DNA of 64,000 nucleotides from Veillonella intestinalis (GTDB taxonomy: Bacteria; Bacillota; Negativicutes; Veillonellales; Veillonellaceae), in NCBI RefSeq assembly GCF_943193155.1, contig NZ_CALPDB010000001.1, forward strand, positions 434,001-498,000. Reading direction: 5' to 3'. Under the pieces are notes generated by a model. It ran no database searches. It was not told where the DNA came from and was given only the letters and a program-made list of their open reading frames with translations. Shown here piece by piece: positions 26,417 through 35,321 of this stretch (the first letter of the stretch is position 1; each line of letters starts with the position of its first letter). The translations under genes were made by a program, and so were the position numbers.

Positions 26417-27592
26417 CTATTTTGCCTCCTTAATACATTCTAAAAAACTTGTGCCCATATGACCAACCAGTCCAAAATTATCTAATATAGTCTGCCCCAC
26501 ATCAGCAAAAGTATCACGGTCCCCTAACGCAACAGGTCGACGTAAACCCTTCCAATAACCTAATAGGGGCACTAATTCACGAGTATGATCTGTGCCAGCC
26601 CATGTAGGATCATTTCCATGATCTGCCGTAATTAATAGTAAATCCTCAGGCTGTAATAATTCTATAAAACCGCCTAACTGGTAATCAAAGTCTTCCAAAG
26701 CGCGCTTATAGCCTATTACATCACGACGATGGCCATAGAGGCTATCAAACTCAACTAAGTTAATCATCATAAGGCCTTCTTTAAAAGTACCTCCTAATAA
26801 ACGAGCAGCTTCATTCATGCCATGTGCATTCGATTTTGTTGGATAGGATTCACTAATACCTACATTAGCATAAATATCACCAATTTTACCAACGCCAATA
26901 GTTTGTAGCTTATGCTGCTGTAAAATTTCCCAATATAAGGTTTTCTCTGGCATACGACTATAATCATGACGATTAGCAGTTCGCTTAAAATGACCTAATT
27001 CACCCACAAAAGGTCGTGCAATAATACGCCCCACGTAATAATCACCAATACATACTTTTTCACGAGTAATCTTACAAATGCGATACAACTCCTCTAACGG
27101 AATAATATCTTCGTGTGCCGCAATTTGAAATACTGAATCAGCTGAAGTATACACAATAGGCTTGCCTGTCTTTATATGCTCAGCTCCTAAACGCTCTATA
27201 ATTTCAGTACCAGAAGCCACTTCATTACCTAAATATCCATATCCGGTTTCACGCGTAAAGGCATCCATCACTTCCTTAGGAAAACCTTCGTAAAATGTGG
27301 GAAATGGCACCTCTACAGGATGACCTAATAATTCCCAATGACCACTAGTCGTATCTTTCCCTTTACTCTTTTCATGAAGACGACCAAATAACCCTTGTAC
27401 GGGTTCTTCATCACGCTGAATATCAGAAATTTCTGCTAAACCTAAACGTTTTAACGTAGGACAACGTAACACCCCACCGACTTTTTCAATATGGCCAATA
27501 GTATTAGCACCTTCATCACCAAATAAATTAGCATCTACGGCGTGACCAATACCAACACTGTCCATGACAATTAAAATTATTCGTTTAAACAT
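26417..27592 (-). CDS. deoB: Phosphopentomutase
   Basis: 391 residues, alkaline-phosphatase superfamily, Mn-dependent. Interconverts (deoxy)ribose 1- and 5-phosphates in nucleoside salvage. Metal-site motifs: VMDSVGIGHAVDA near the N-terminus and TADHGNDPTWAGTDHTRE near the C-terminus; KGKDTTSGHWE carries the phosphorylated Thr. Start at 27592 (MFKRIIL) has GAGG 7 bases upstream; the alternative TTG overlaps that site. Confidence 0.95.
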   Translation of the reverse strand: MFKRIILIVMDSVGIGHAVDANLFGDEGANTIGHIEKVGGVLRCPTLKRLGLAEISDIQRDEEPVQGLFGRLHEKSKGKDTTSGHWELLGHPVEVPFPTFYEGFPKEVMDAFTRETGYGYLGNEVASGTEIIERLGAEHIKTGKPIVYTSADSVFQIAAHEDIIPLEELYRICKITREKVCIGDYYVGRIIARPFVGELGHFKRTANRHDYSRMPEKTLYWEILQQHKLQTIGVGKIGDIYANVGISESYPTKSNAHGMNEAARLLGGTFKEGLMMINLVEFDSLYGHRRDVIGYKRALEDFDYQLGGFIELLQPEDLLLITADHGNDPTWAGTDHTRELVPLLGYWKGLRRPVALGDRDTFADVGQTILDNFGLVGHMGTSFLECIKEAK

Positions 27593-27675
27593 AGTACGCC
27601 TCAATTCTTATTTACGTCACTACAACTTTCTATTACTTTACATTATGTAATATTAGGCCTTATTGCTACTATCAG

Positions 27676-28209
27676 TTATTTAAGATAGGGCATGGCTAAT
27701 GCTAAAGCAGCCAAAGTTTTGCCATCTTTAATTTCTTCGTTACGAATCGCTTCCATTAATTCGTTTAAAGTATAATATTCAAGCTCTACATACTCATCTT
27801 CATCCCAATGAGTCTGCCCTTTGCTTAACTCTTTAGCAATAAACAAATGAATAATTTCATTACAAAAACCTGGGCTAGTAGCAATAGGTCCTAAAGAAAT
27901 CCATTCTGCTGCTTTATAGCCTGTTTCCTCTTCTAATTCACGCTTAGCACAAGTCAGCGGATCTTCCCCTTTATCTAGTTTACCGGCAGGAATTTCTAAT
28001 AAACCACAATCTAACGCATAACGGAACTGACGTTCCATAACAATGCGCCCTTTTTCATCAATAACTACAATGGCACTGGCTCCCGGATGATGAACAACTT
28101 CACGCCAGGCTTCTTTACCATTTACTTCCGCCACATCAAAAGTAACTTTGATTAATCGCCCATCAAATTTCATTTCTGAAGATATTTGTTTTTCTTTATG
28201 TATACTCAT
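27676..28209 (-). CDS. NUDIX hydrolase, ADP-ribose pyrophosphatase type
   Basis: 177 residues. The Nudix box GKLDKGEDPLTCAKRELEEE plus TGY is complete (G x5 E x7 REUxEExGU). The preceding EIPAG and following GPIATSPGFCNEIIHLF match the NudF/ADP-ribose pyrophosphatase group, which hydrolyses ADP-ribose to AMP and ribose 5-phosphate. AGGAG precedes the ATG. Its product, ribose 5-phosphate, is also the product of the next gene, deoB. Confidence 0.92.
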   Translation of the reverse strand: MSIHKEKQISSEMKFDGRLIKVTFDVAEVNGKEAWREVVHHPGASAIVVIDEKGRIVMERQFRYALDCGLLEIPAGKLDKGEDPLTCAKRELEEETGYKAAEWISLGPIATSPGFCNEIIHLFIAKELSKGQTHWDEDEYVELEYYTLNELMEAIRNEEIKDGKTLAALALAMPYLK

Positions 28210-28377
28210 ATATACGCTCCTACTAAGCCCTATACGTTATAAAAAGTTAACGCAAGCACTATTTTACAACAATTTACGACTAAATAAACTTACAATCTCT
28301 ACACTGTAAAATTACAAAATTGAAAGGTATTCTCTATTTATTGTAACATACTACAACCAAAGGTAAAGGAAAAATAA

Positions 28378-28462
28378 AAATACTCCTCAGAGTATGTTCA
28401 TTTCTTATTACTTATGCAATAAAGCAAAATAGATAAGAACAGAACTCACTCTGGGAGTATTT
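28378..28462 (-). terminator. Terminator of pnp-dut
   Basis: Long hairpin: AAATACTC...CAGAGT and GAAC arms pair with GTTC and ACTCTG...GAGTATTT across a large loop. On minus it is followed by TTTTATTTTTCC. Confidence 0.7.
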
Positions 28463-28468
28463 GTTTAA

Positions 28469-28918
28469 TTAATTATTACCTGTGCTACCAATGCCACCAG
28501 TACGAATACCTGTAGCATCATCATCACTAGTAATTAAATATTTAGAGAAAATACCTTGCGCCACTCGCTCACCTTTTTCAAGACTTACTGCTTCTTGCCC
28601 CATATTAATAAGAGCAATTAAAATATGGCCTTCATTTTCTTCATTGTTGTAATAATCACTGTCAATAATCCCAGTGCTATTTACTAGCATGAGATGCCGC
28701 TTAATGGCCATACTTGAACGAATATGAATCGCCAAGTATTCATCATAATTCATAAAGGCCTTAAGACCTGTAGCAACTAACTTCATTTCACCAGGGTTAA
28801 TTGTCACAGCCTCGGCACATTCAATATCATACCCTGCACTTTCCGTTGTTTTACGTCTAGGTAATGCAATATCTTTATCATCATACTGCGAGACAACTTC
28901 AAATCCACGTATATCCAT
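28469..28918 (-). CDS. dut: dUTP diphosphatase (dUTPase)
   Basis: 149 residues, trimeric dUTPase; hydrolyses dUTP to dUMP. Motif 1 SAGYDI, motif 2 RSSMA, motif 3 NSTGIIDSDYYNNEENEGHI (the usual G-V/I-I-D-x-D-Y is followed by a short extra NNEEN insertion), motif 4 KGERVAQGIF and glycine-rich motif 5 RTGGIGSTG. Lies 27 bases after pnp. Confidence 0.93.
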   Translation of the reverse strand: MDIRGFEVVSQYDDKDIALPRRKTTESAGYDIECAEAVTINPGEMKLVATGLKAFMNYDEYLAIHIRSSMAIKRHLMLVNSTGIIDSDYYNNEENEGHILIALINMGQEAVSLEKGERVAQGIFSKYLITSDDDATGIRTGGIGSTGNN

Positions 28919-28945
28919 CTAACGACTCCTCTTTCAATCGGTAGT

Positions 28946-31015
28946 TTATTTCAAACAATCTTTACGAGACAAATTAATACGACCTTGTTTATCAATTTCG
29001 ATAACTTTGACCATAATTTCATCGCCTACGTTAACAACATCTTCTACATTTTCTACACGCTCTTTAGCCAATTTAGAAATATGTACTAACCCTTCTTTAC
29101 CAGGTAATACTTCAACAAAAGCACCAAAGTTCATAAGGCGTGTTACTTTACCAAGGTATACTTCGCCTACTTCTACTTCTTTTGTCAAATTAGTAATAAT
29201 TTCAATCGCTTTATTAGCAGATGCTTCTTCTACAGCGGCAATAAAGATCGTACCATCATCTTCAATATCAATTTTGGCACCCGTTTCTTCAATAATGCTG
29301 CGAATTACTTTACCACCTTGACCAATAACATCACGAATCTTATCTGGATCAATATGCATTGTAATAATGCGAGGTGCCCACGGTGACATATTGCCACGTG
29401 GAGCCTCAATAACAGCTAACATTTTACCCATAATGTGCATACGACCTTTATGAGCTTGTTCTAATGCTTCTTTTAAGATTTCACGGGACAAACCAGAAAT
29501 TTTAATATCCATTTGGATAGCTGTAACACCTTTTGCCGTACCAGCCACTTTAAAGTCCATATCCCCTAAAGCATCTTCCATGCCTTGAATATCTGTCAAA
29601 ATGGTATAATGTTCACCTTGTGTAACAAGACCCATCGCAATACCAGCTACTGGTGCTTTAATAGGTACCCCTGCATCCATTAAGGATAAGGTACTACCAC
29701 ATACAGACGCCATAGAGCTGGAACCATTAGATTCCAATACTTCAGACACTAAGCGCATAGCATATGGGAATTCTTCTTCTGTTGGTAAAACAGCTAGTAA
29801 AGCACGTTCCGCTAAAGCACCATGACCAATTTCACGACGACCTGGCCCCCGAGAGGAACGAGCTTCACCTACAGAATAAGATGGGAAATTATAATGATGA
29901 ATGTAGCGTTTTTCTGTTTCAATACCAATACCATCAATAGTTTGTTTTTCAGATAATGGAGCTAATGTACAGATATTAAGTACTTGTGTTTGGCCACGAG
30001 TAAATAAACCAGAACCATGAGTCCGAGGCAATACACCAACACGAACGCTAATTGGACGTACTTCATCTAATTGACGACCATCAGGACGAATTTTTTCTAC
30101 CGTAATCATATGACGCACAATTTCTTTGGTCATTTTTTCAAGAGCCATAGAAACATCAGCCATATTGTCTGGGTAGATTTCTTCAAAATGAGCCTTTGTA
30201 TCAGCATATACTTCATCTTGTTGAGCATCACGTTGCTGTTTATCAGCACAACGAACAGCTTTATCTAATGCATCATGAGCATATTCTTTAACAGCTGCTA
30301 AAATTTCTTCGTTAAGCGCATGGGTTGGCAATACACGTTTTTCTTTGCCCGCTACGGCTACCATTTCTTCTTGGAACGCTACAATGCGTTTAATTTCTTC
30401 ATGAGCTGCCATGATAGCATCTAACAATACGTCTTCAGCTACTTCCTGAGCGCCACCTTCAACCATCAAAATAGCATCTTTAGTACCAGCAACTACTACA
30501 TTTAAATCACTCGCTTCTAATTGTGCTACAGTTGGGTTAATCACAAAAGTGCCACCAACACGGCCAATGCGAACCCCGGCAATTGGGCCAGCCCAAGGAA
30601 TATCAGAAAGCGCTAATGCTGCGGAAGCACCAATCATGCCGCAAATTTCAGGGGCATTATCTTGGTCTACAGACAGTACAGTAGCACATACATGTACATC
30701 ATTACGGCAACCTTTATCAAATAATGGGCGAATCGGACGGTCAATTAAACGACTATGAAGAATCGCCGTTTCTGGCGGACGTCCTTCACGTTTTACAAAG
30801 CCACCAGGAATACGTCCTACAGCATACATTTTTTCTTCATAATCAACGGTCAATGGGAAGAAGTCAATATCTTTTGCTTCTTTAGATGCTGTAGCAGTTA
30901 CTAACACTACTGTATCACCATAACGCACTAAGGCTGCACCGCCTGCTTGTTTTGCAAGTTCCCCTGTTTCAATAGTAAGGGTACGACCTGCAAGGTCCAT
31001 TTGGAATTGTTCCAT
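28946..31015 (-). CDS. pnp: Polyribonucleotide nucleotidyltransferase (PNPase)
   Basis: 689 residues, trimeric 3'-5' phosphorolytic exoribonuclease. Two RNase PH domains (first: [21 protein letters not shown]; second: [18 protein letters not shown]...[19 protein letters not shown] with [10 protein letters not shown]), then KH ([23 protein letters not shown]) and S1 ([23 protein letters not shown]). GGAGG precedes the ATG. Follows rpsO, the usual Firmicute order. Confidence 0.97.
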   Translation of the reverse strand: MEQFQMDLAGRTLTIETGELAKQAGGAALVRYGDTVVLVTATASKEAKDIDFFPLTVDYEEKMYAVGRIPGGFVKREGRPPETAILHSRLIDRPIRPLFDKGCRNDVHVCATVLSVDQDNAPEICGMIGASAALALSDIPWAGPIAGVRIGRVGGTFVINPTVAQLEASDLNVVVAGTKDAILMVEGGAQEVAEDVLLDAIMAAHEEIKRIVAFQEEMVAVAGKEKRVLPTHALNEEILAAVKEYAHDALDKAVRCADKQQRDAQQDEVYADTKAHFEEIYPDNMADVSMALEKMTKEIVRHMITVEKIRPDGRQLDEVRPISVRVGVLPRTHGSGLFTRGQTQVLNICTLAPLSEKQTIDGIGIETEKRYIHHYNFPSYSVGEARSSRGPGRREIGHGALAERALLAVLPTEEEFPYAMRLVSEVLESNGSSSMASVCGSTLSLMDAGVPIKAPVAGIAMGLVTQGEHYTILTDIQGMEDALGDMDFKVAGTAKGVTAIQMDIKISGLSREILKEALEQAHKGRMHIMGKMLAVIEAPRGNMSPWAPRIITMHIDPDKIRDVIGQGGKVIRSIIEETGAKIDIEDDGTIFIAAVEEASANKAIEIITNLTKEVEVGEVYLGKVTRLMNFGAFVEVLPGKEGLVHISKLAKERVENVEDVVNVGDEIMVKVIEIDKQGRINLSRKDCLK

Positions 31016-31159
31016 TCCGATTCCTCCTCTGAATCACTCTTCTACAATTTTTACATTCTATCTTATTGTAAAGGATTATAGGATAAAATAAAAGTCTTTT
31101 TCGTACTTTTATTAGAATAAGTCTCTATTTTTCTTACTCTATACTAAAATACATATAAA

Positions 31160-31181
31160 AAAAGCGGCCAAGGCCGCTTTT
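31160..31181 (-). terminator. Terminator of rpsO
   Basis: Perfect 10-bp stem AAAAGCGGCC / GGCCGCTTTT; on minus the T-run is TTTTTTTATA. Part of transcription may read through into pnp. Confidence 0.88.
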
Positions 31182-31192
31182 AAGTTACGCAA

Positions 31193-31459
31193 TTATTTAC
31201 GTAAGTTTAATTTTTCAAGAATTGCACGGTAACGTTCAATATCTTTACGACGAAGGTAGTCAAGCATATTACGACGTTGACCAACTAATTTTAAAAGACC
31301 ACGACGGGAGTGATGATCTTTTTTGTGTTCCTTCAAATGTTCAGTAAGATATAAAATGCGGTTAGTTAAAATCGCAATTTGTACTTCTGGAGACCCAGTG
31401 TCACCTTCATGAACAGCAAATTCTTTGATGATAGCTTGTTTAGCTTCTGTAGTTAACAT
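31193..31459 (-). CDS. rpsO: 30S ribosomal protein S15
   Basis: 88 residues; binds the central domain of 16S rRNA. Diagnostic: [43 protein letters not shown]. Start at 31459 (MLTTEAK) has AGGAGG 8 bases upstream; the in-frame extension upstream has no site and is not part of the family. Confidence 0.97.
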   Translation of the reverse strand: MLTTEAKQAIIKEFAVHEGDTGSPEVQIAILTNRILYLTEHLKEHKKDHHSRRGLLKLVGQRRNMLDYLRRKDIERYRAILEKLNLRK

Positions 31460-31556
31460 TTTGTTTCCTCCTAAAAATAAAAACCTCGTCAAGCCAAAGT
31501 AAACGTTGGAGATTCGCATACTTCGCTTGCGTTATAGTGCTCTTTGCACCTCAATC

Positions 31557-31585
31557 AGTATACTATATAGACTAGTACTTGTAAA
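31557..31585 (-). promoter_or_regulatory. Promoter of rpsO
   Basis: TTTACA (31580-31585), 17-bp spacer, TATACT (31557-31562) on minus. The -35 lies inside the first unit of the 33-bp tandem repeat. Confidence 0.65.
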
Positions 31586-31658
31586 GGATTACTTGAATAT
31601 AATTCTAGTACTTGTAAAGGATTACTTGAATATAATTCTACTACTTGAATATAATTCT
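31572..31658. repeat. 33-bp tandem repeat (2 copies plus a partial third)
   Basis: Units at 31572-31604 and 31605-31637 are identical (CTAGTACTTGTAAAGG...); a shortened third copy keeps only CTACTTGAATATAATTCT (31641-31658). It fills the gap between the ABC ATPase gene and the rpsO promoter. Confidence 0.9.
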
Positions 31659-31683
31659 GCGATCCTCTTTAACTGATAATACC

Positions 31684-31704
31684 TACTTGAATCTGATTCA
31701 AGTA
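31684..31704 (-). terminator. Inverted repeat after the TrpX-type ABC operon, possible terminator
   Basis: TACTTGAATC-T-GATTCAAGTA, 10-bp arms with one central base, 15 bases past the ATPase stop. There is no good T-run, so it could instead be an operator or repeat-derived element; its arm TACTTGAAT also occurs in the adjacent tandem repeat. Confidence 0.45.
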
Positions 31705-31718
31705 TTCTATCGACTATC

Positions 31719-32513
31719 CTATTTAGCCCCTAGTACCATGCGGTCACTCACGGTATCACCGGCTACTTCAAAGCGTTCTAATAAATCTTGAACCGTCAAT
31801 TTCTTCTTTTCTTCGCCTCGTACATCAAAGATAATTCGACCATTATTCATCATAATTAATCGATTACCAAAACGTAAAGCATCACGCATATTATGAGTAA
31901 TCATAAGAGTGGTAAGGTTATGCTCTTGTACTAACTTATCAGTAAGATTTAATACATTTTCTGCTGTCTTAGGATCAAGAGCTGCCGTATGTTCATCTAA
32001 TAATAATAACTCAGGGCGCAACATGGTAGCCATAAGCAAGGTAATAGATTGACGTTGACCACCACTTAAGAGCCCCATACGAGCTGTTAAACGATCTTCT
32101 AACCCTAAACCCAATAAAGATAAACGCTCTCTAAATAGTTCGCGCTCTTTTGGCACGAAAGCCCATTTCAAGCCCATTCGTTTACCACGGCGTAGTGCTA
32201 ACAACAAGTTTTCTTCAATCTGCATATTACCAGCAGTCCCCAACATGGGATCCTGGAATACACGACCAATAAAAGCCGCTCTTTTATATTCAGGCATCTT
32301 AGTAATATCTGTATCATTAATATGAATGGACCCAGAATCTACAGGAAATACACCAGCAATCGAATTCAATAAGGTACTTTTACCAGCCCCATTACCACCA
32401 ATAACAGTAGCAAAATCACCTGATTCTAAACGCAAATCTACTCCGTGAAGGGCTACTTTTTCATTAACCGTCCCCTTAAAGAACGTTTTTACAATTTGTT
32501 TCACTTCTAACAT
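31719..32513 (-). CDS. ABC transporter ATP-binding protein of the TrpX/Y/Z type
   Basis: 264 residues, cytoplasmic ATPase. Walker A GGNGAGKST (about 37-45), signature LLSGGQRQSITLLMA, Walker B LLLLDEHTAALDP and the switch His in MITHNMRDAL. The DEHTAALDP form is typical of the TrpZ-like ATPases paired with a TrpX binding protein. Last gene of a three-gene operon. Confidence 0.92.
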   Translation of the reverse strand: MLEVKQIVKTFFKGTVNEKVALHGVDLRLESGDFATVIGGNGAGKSTLLNSIAGVFPVDSGSIHINDTDITKMPEYKRAAFIGRVFQDPMLGTAGNMQIEENLLLALRRGKRMGLKWAFVPKERELFRERLSLLGLGLEDRLTARMGLLSGGQRQSITLLMATMLRPELLLLDEHTAALDPKTAENVLNLTDKLVQEHNLTTLMITHNMRDALRFGNRLIMMNNGRIIFDVRGEEKKKLTVQDLLERFEVAGDTVSDRMVLGAK

Positions 32514-32526
32514 AGGTAGGCCCTCC

Positions 32527-33396
32527 TTATCGACTCTGCCATTTTGCCTTTAATGTCGGTAAAGACAAAGCAATAGCAACTAACACGGCAGTAAATAATT
32601 TCAAGTCATTTGGTGGCATACCTAAGTATAATACAACAGCAATAACAATACGATATACTACAGAGCCAAGCACTACAGCCACTAAATTTTTTACGAAAGA
32701 TTTTGTGCCAAAAAGAACCTCACCAATGATAACAGAGGCTAAGCCAATAACAATCGTACCAACGCCCATACCGACATCGGCATACCCATTACCCTGTGCG
32801 ACTAAAGCACCAGCTACGGCTACAAAGGCATTAGATAATAACAAACCTAGAACAATCATTGAATCTGTATTCACACCTTGAGCACGAATCATTTGTGGAT
32901 TAACCCCAGTGGCACGAATAGCAGCCCCAATTTCCGTTCCAAAGAACCAAAATAGGAAGATGCCTGTAATAATGGCAATTAATAAACCTACAAGGGCTAG
33001 TGCCCAAGTGGCAGAAATATTCATAGATTCAAAATAGGTATAAATCGTCTTCATACGCAATAAAGAAACATTCGCTTTCCCCATTACATGAAGGTTGACA
33101 GAATATAAAGCAATCATTGTTAAAATCCCTGCCAATAGAGCGGGAATTTTTAATTTAGTATGCACCCAGCCAGTCACTACACCAGCTAACATACCTCCTA
33201 CGGCGGCGCCCAAAATCGAAAGAATAGGATTAACGCCTGCTACAATCAAAGTTACCGAAATGGCCGCCCCTAAAGGGAAACTTCCTTCCACTGTTAAATC
33301 GGCAATATCCAATACTCTAAAAGTAATAAATACACCAATGGCCAACAATGACCATAATAACCCCTGACCTAAGGTTGAAATAATTAGGTTTTCCAT
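32527..33396 (-). CDS. ABC transporter permease of the TrpX/Y/Z type
   Basis: About 289 residues with 8-9 hydrophobic helices, of the branched-chain/sugar permease superfamily (FRVLDIADLTVEGSFPLGAA; GNGYADVGMGVGTIVIGLASVIIGE). Start at 33396 (MENLII), with GGAGG 5 bases before; the alternative ATG 4 codons earlier overlaps that site. Member of the operon with the binding protein and ATPase. Confidence 0.92.
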   Translation of the reverse strand: MENLIISTLGQGLLWSLLAIGVFITFRVLDIADLTVEGSFPLGAAISVTLIVAGVNPILSILGAAVGGMLAGVVTGWVHTKLKIPALLAGILTMIALYSVNLHVMGKANVSLLRMKTIYTYFESMNISATWALALVGLLIAIITGIFLFWFFGTEIGAAIRATGVNPQMIRAQGVNTDSMIVLGLLLSNAFVAVAGALVAQGNGYADVGMGVGTIVIGLASVIIGEVLFGTKSFVKNLVAVVLGSVVYRIVIAVVLYLGMPPNDLKLFTAVLVAIALSLPTLKAKWQSR

Positions 33397-33418
33397 ATAT
33401 TCCTCCATCTATAAAAAG

Positions 33419-33438
33419 AAAAAGGCCGAAGCCCTTTT
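33419..33438 (-). terminator. UUCG hairpin between binding-protein and permease genes
   Basis: On minus: AAAAGGGC-TTCG-GCCTTTTT, a stable tetraloop followed by CTTTTTAT. It probably reduces read-through so that the binding protein is made in excess of the permease. Confidence 0.7.
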
Positions 33439-33447
33439 CTTTTTGAA

Positions 33448-34428
33448 TTATTTACTTGCTTCCGCTAATACATCAGCTGGAAGGGTAATACCAAGACGTT
33501 TAGCTACGTCTTCATTAATAACAAGTTTAAATTCTTTCTGACTTTCAATTGGCATATCACTTACTTTGGCTTCGCCAGATAAGATTTTAGCCCCCATTAA
33601 GCCAGCTTGGAAGCCTAATTGATAGTAATCAACGGAATAAGTTGCAAGACCACCAATTTTAACAATATTATCTTCACCTGGGAATACAGGAATTTTAGCT
33701 TCATCAGTAATTTTTACTAAATTAGGCATAGCCGATGCCACTACATTATCAGTTGGCATATAAATAGCTTCTACCCCTTGTGAAACCAGATTCTGAGCAG
33801 CTTGTTGAATATCATTTACATTCTGAACTGTTGCTTCTACTACTTCAAGACCTTTTGCTTTAGCATGAGCTTTCATACGTTCTGCTTGTAATTGTGAGTT
33901 AACTTCACTAGCACTGTAAATTAAGCCTACTTTTTTGGCATTTGGTAATACACGAGTAATTAAATCTACTTGTTGTTCTACCGGATTCATATCAGTAGTG
34001 CCACTTACATTAGTACCTGGTTTTTCATTACTATTTACTAATTTAGCTTGTACATAATCAGTAATAGCAGTTCCTAAAATAGGAATATCTTTTGATGCAT
34101 TTGCCATAGCCTGTGCTGATGGTGTTGCAATCGCTAAAACTAAATCTTCTTTATCTGATACAAAGCGTTGCGCAATACTATTTAAATTAGATTGATCTGC
34201 TTGGGCATTTTGTTGGTCAATTTTGACATTATCTTTATAGCCCTTAGAAGCTAATCCATCTACAAAGCCCTTATTAGCCGCATCTAAAGCAGGATGTTCT
34301 ACCAGTTGAATAACCCCCACTTTGTACGTCTTATCTGCACCACTACCATTGTCACTACCGCAGCCACTAAGCAAACCTACAGCCATCAAAGCTGTGGCAG
34401 CAGCCACTACTACACGTTTTTTCCACAT
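33448..34428 (-). CDS. ABC transporter substrate-binding lipoprotein, TrpX family
   Basis: 326 residues. Signal peptide with lipobox LLSGC (Cys at about 23). The body matches the TrpX family: YKVGVIQLVEHPALDAANKGFVDGL, IATPSAQAMANASKDIPILGTAITD, VGLIYSASEVNSQLQAERMKAHAKAKG, YMPTDNVVASAM. Family members bind tryptophan or related aromatic compounds; the ligand here is inferred only. Its promoter overlaps a palindrome (34492-34528). Confidence 0.92.
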   Translation of the reverse strand: MWKKRVVVAAATALMAVGLLSGCGSDNGSGADKTYKVGVIQLVEHPALDAANKGFVDGLASKGYKDNVKIDQQNAQADQSNLNSIAQRFVSDKEDLVLAIATPSAQAMANASKDIPILGTAITDYVQAKLVNSNEKPGTNVSGTTDMNPVEQQVDLITRVLPNAKKVGLIYSASEVNSQLQAERMKAHAKAKGLEVVEATVQNVNDIQQAAQNLVSQGVEAIYMPTDNVVASAMPNLVKITDEAKIPVFPGEDNIVKIGGLATYSVDYYQLGFQAGLMGAKILSGEAKVSDMPIESQKEFKLVINEDVAKRLGITLPADVLAEASK

Positions 34429-34485
34429 ATAAAATGCTCCCTTCTACCATACTACATGTATCCACCTACACGGGATATTGCATTT

Positions 34486-34528
34486 ATTATAGCTTGTTTC
34501 CTATTCTATTTCAATAGGAAATACAAGC
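34486..34528 (-). promoter_or_regulatory. Promoter with overlapping operator-like palindrome for the TrpX-type operon
   Basis: On minus: TTGAAA (34509-34514), 17-bp spacer, TATAAT (34486-34491). An interrupted inverted repeat covers spacer and -35: GCTTG-TTTCCTATT, 7-nt gap, AATAGGAAA-2 nt-CAAGC (34492-34528). A repressor bound here would compete with RNA polymerase. Confidence 0.7.
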
Positions 34529-34599
34529 AAATTTCACATTTTTACCATAACCAATTTAGATATGAATTATCAGTTATAACACCACTACAAATATTACTA

Positions 34600-34968
34600 C
34601 TATTTTAAATAACCATTACGGCGCAAGGCTTCGTCCCATTCAGCTTCTTTAAAGCCTACTAGTACAGTATCTTCCAATACTAGAATAGGCCGTTTCACAA
34701 GCATACCATTAGTAGCTAACAGAGCCAATTTCTCATCTTCATTCATAGCCGGTAAACGATCTTTAATATTTTCACTGCGATACACTTGACCAGACGTATT
34801 AAAAAACGCCTTTACCTCTTTGCCACTTTTAGGCTGCCATAAACCTAATTCTTCTACAGTAGGATTTTCTTCTTTAATATTCCGAGCCGTAAACTCAATG
34901 TTATGACTTTCTAAATATTTTTTTGCTCGTTTACAAGTCGTGCATGTAGGATATTCTACTAATAACAT
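34600..34968 (-). CDS. ArsC/Spx-family thioredoxin-fold protein
   Basis: 122 residues, the arsenate-reductase-like family. The N-terminal redox motif is CTTC (PTCTTCKRAKKYLE), followed by the conserved Lys-Arg-Pro region (MLVKRPILVLED). CxxC and short length fit both Spx-type regulators and YffB-like proteins; arsenate reduction is not implied, as no ars genes are near. Start overlaps the upstream stop codon (TAATG). Confidence 0.85.
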   Translation of the reverse strand: MLLVEYPTCTTCKRAKKYLESHNIEFTARNIKEENPTVEELGLWQPKSGKEVKAFFNTSGQVYRSENIKDRLPAMNEDEKLALLATNGMLVKRPILVLEDTVLVGFKEAEWDEALRRNGYLK

Positions 34969-35321
34969 TAGCTAACTACCTCCTTCATTACCTCTTGGAT
35001 GCTCTCTAAGGTAAAGCCATTAGCCGCTAACACATATTCTTCTAGTTTACCACGCTCGATAGCCATTTTCATAACAGGAATTTCAAAAGGATCAAGTAAA
35101 ACAGTCAGTAATATTTCACCAGTTTTAAAATAGCCGACTACCCCTTGCCCTTCTTCTGGATCGAGAGTTTCACGCTTTACCTCTTGGCAATATTTTGCCA
35201 TAACATCCTCTGCGGCGGTCGCACATTCTTCACGATCTTTTAAATACTGTTGTGCTTTATCTTCTTCAATGTCAAAAATATCAATTCGTACCGTCCGCTT
35301 TTCTTTATTTGCTTCTGTCAT
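34968..35321 (-). CDS. Small acidic protein of unknown function
   Basis: About 117 residues, not recognised. Acidic, no membrane segment; reads MTEANKEKRTVRIDIFDIEED with a C-terminal helical part (LESIQEVMKEVV). Start chosen at 35321, where ATG overlaps the aminopeptidase stop by one base (TAATG), which indicates translational coupling. Sandwiched between an M18 aminopeptidase and an ArsC/Spx-like gene, all in one operon. Confidence 0.75.
   Translation of the reverse strand: MTEANKEKRTVRIDIFDIEEDKAQQYLKDREECATAAEDVMAKYCQEVKRETLDPEEGQGVVGYFKTGEILLTVLLDPFEIPVMKMAIERGKLEEYVLAANGFTLESIQEVMKEVVS

Noticed and set aside
31572-31658. CRISPR-like repeat
   Set aside because: Units are adjacent without spacers and there are no cas genes.
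34600-34968. True arsenate reductase
   Set aside because: The family also includes Spx and YffB proteins and no arsenic-resistance genes are nearby.
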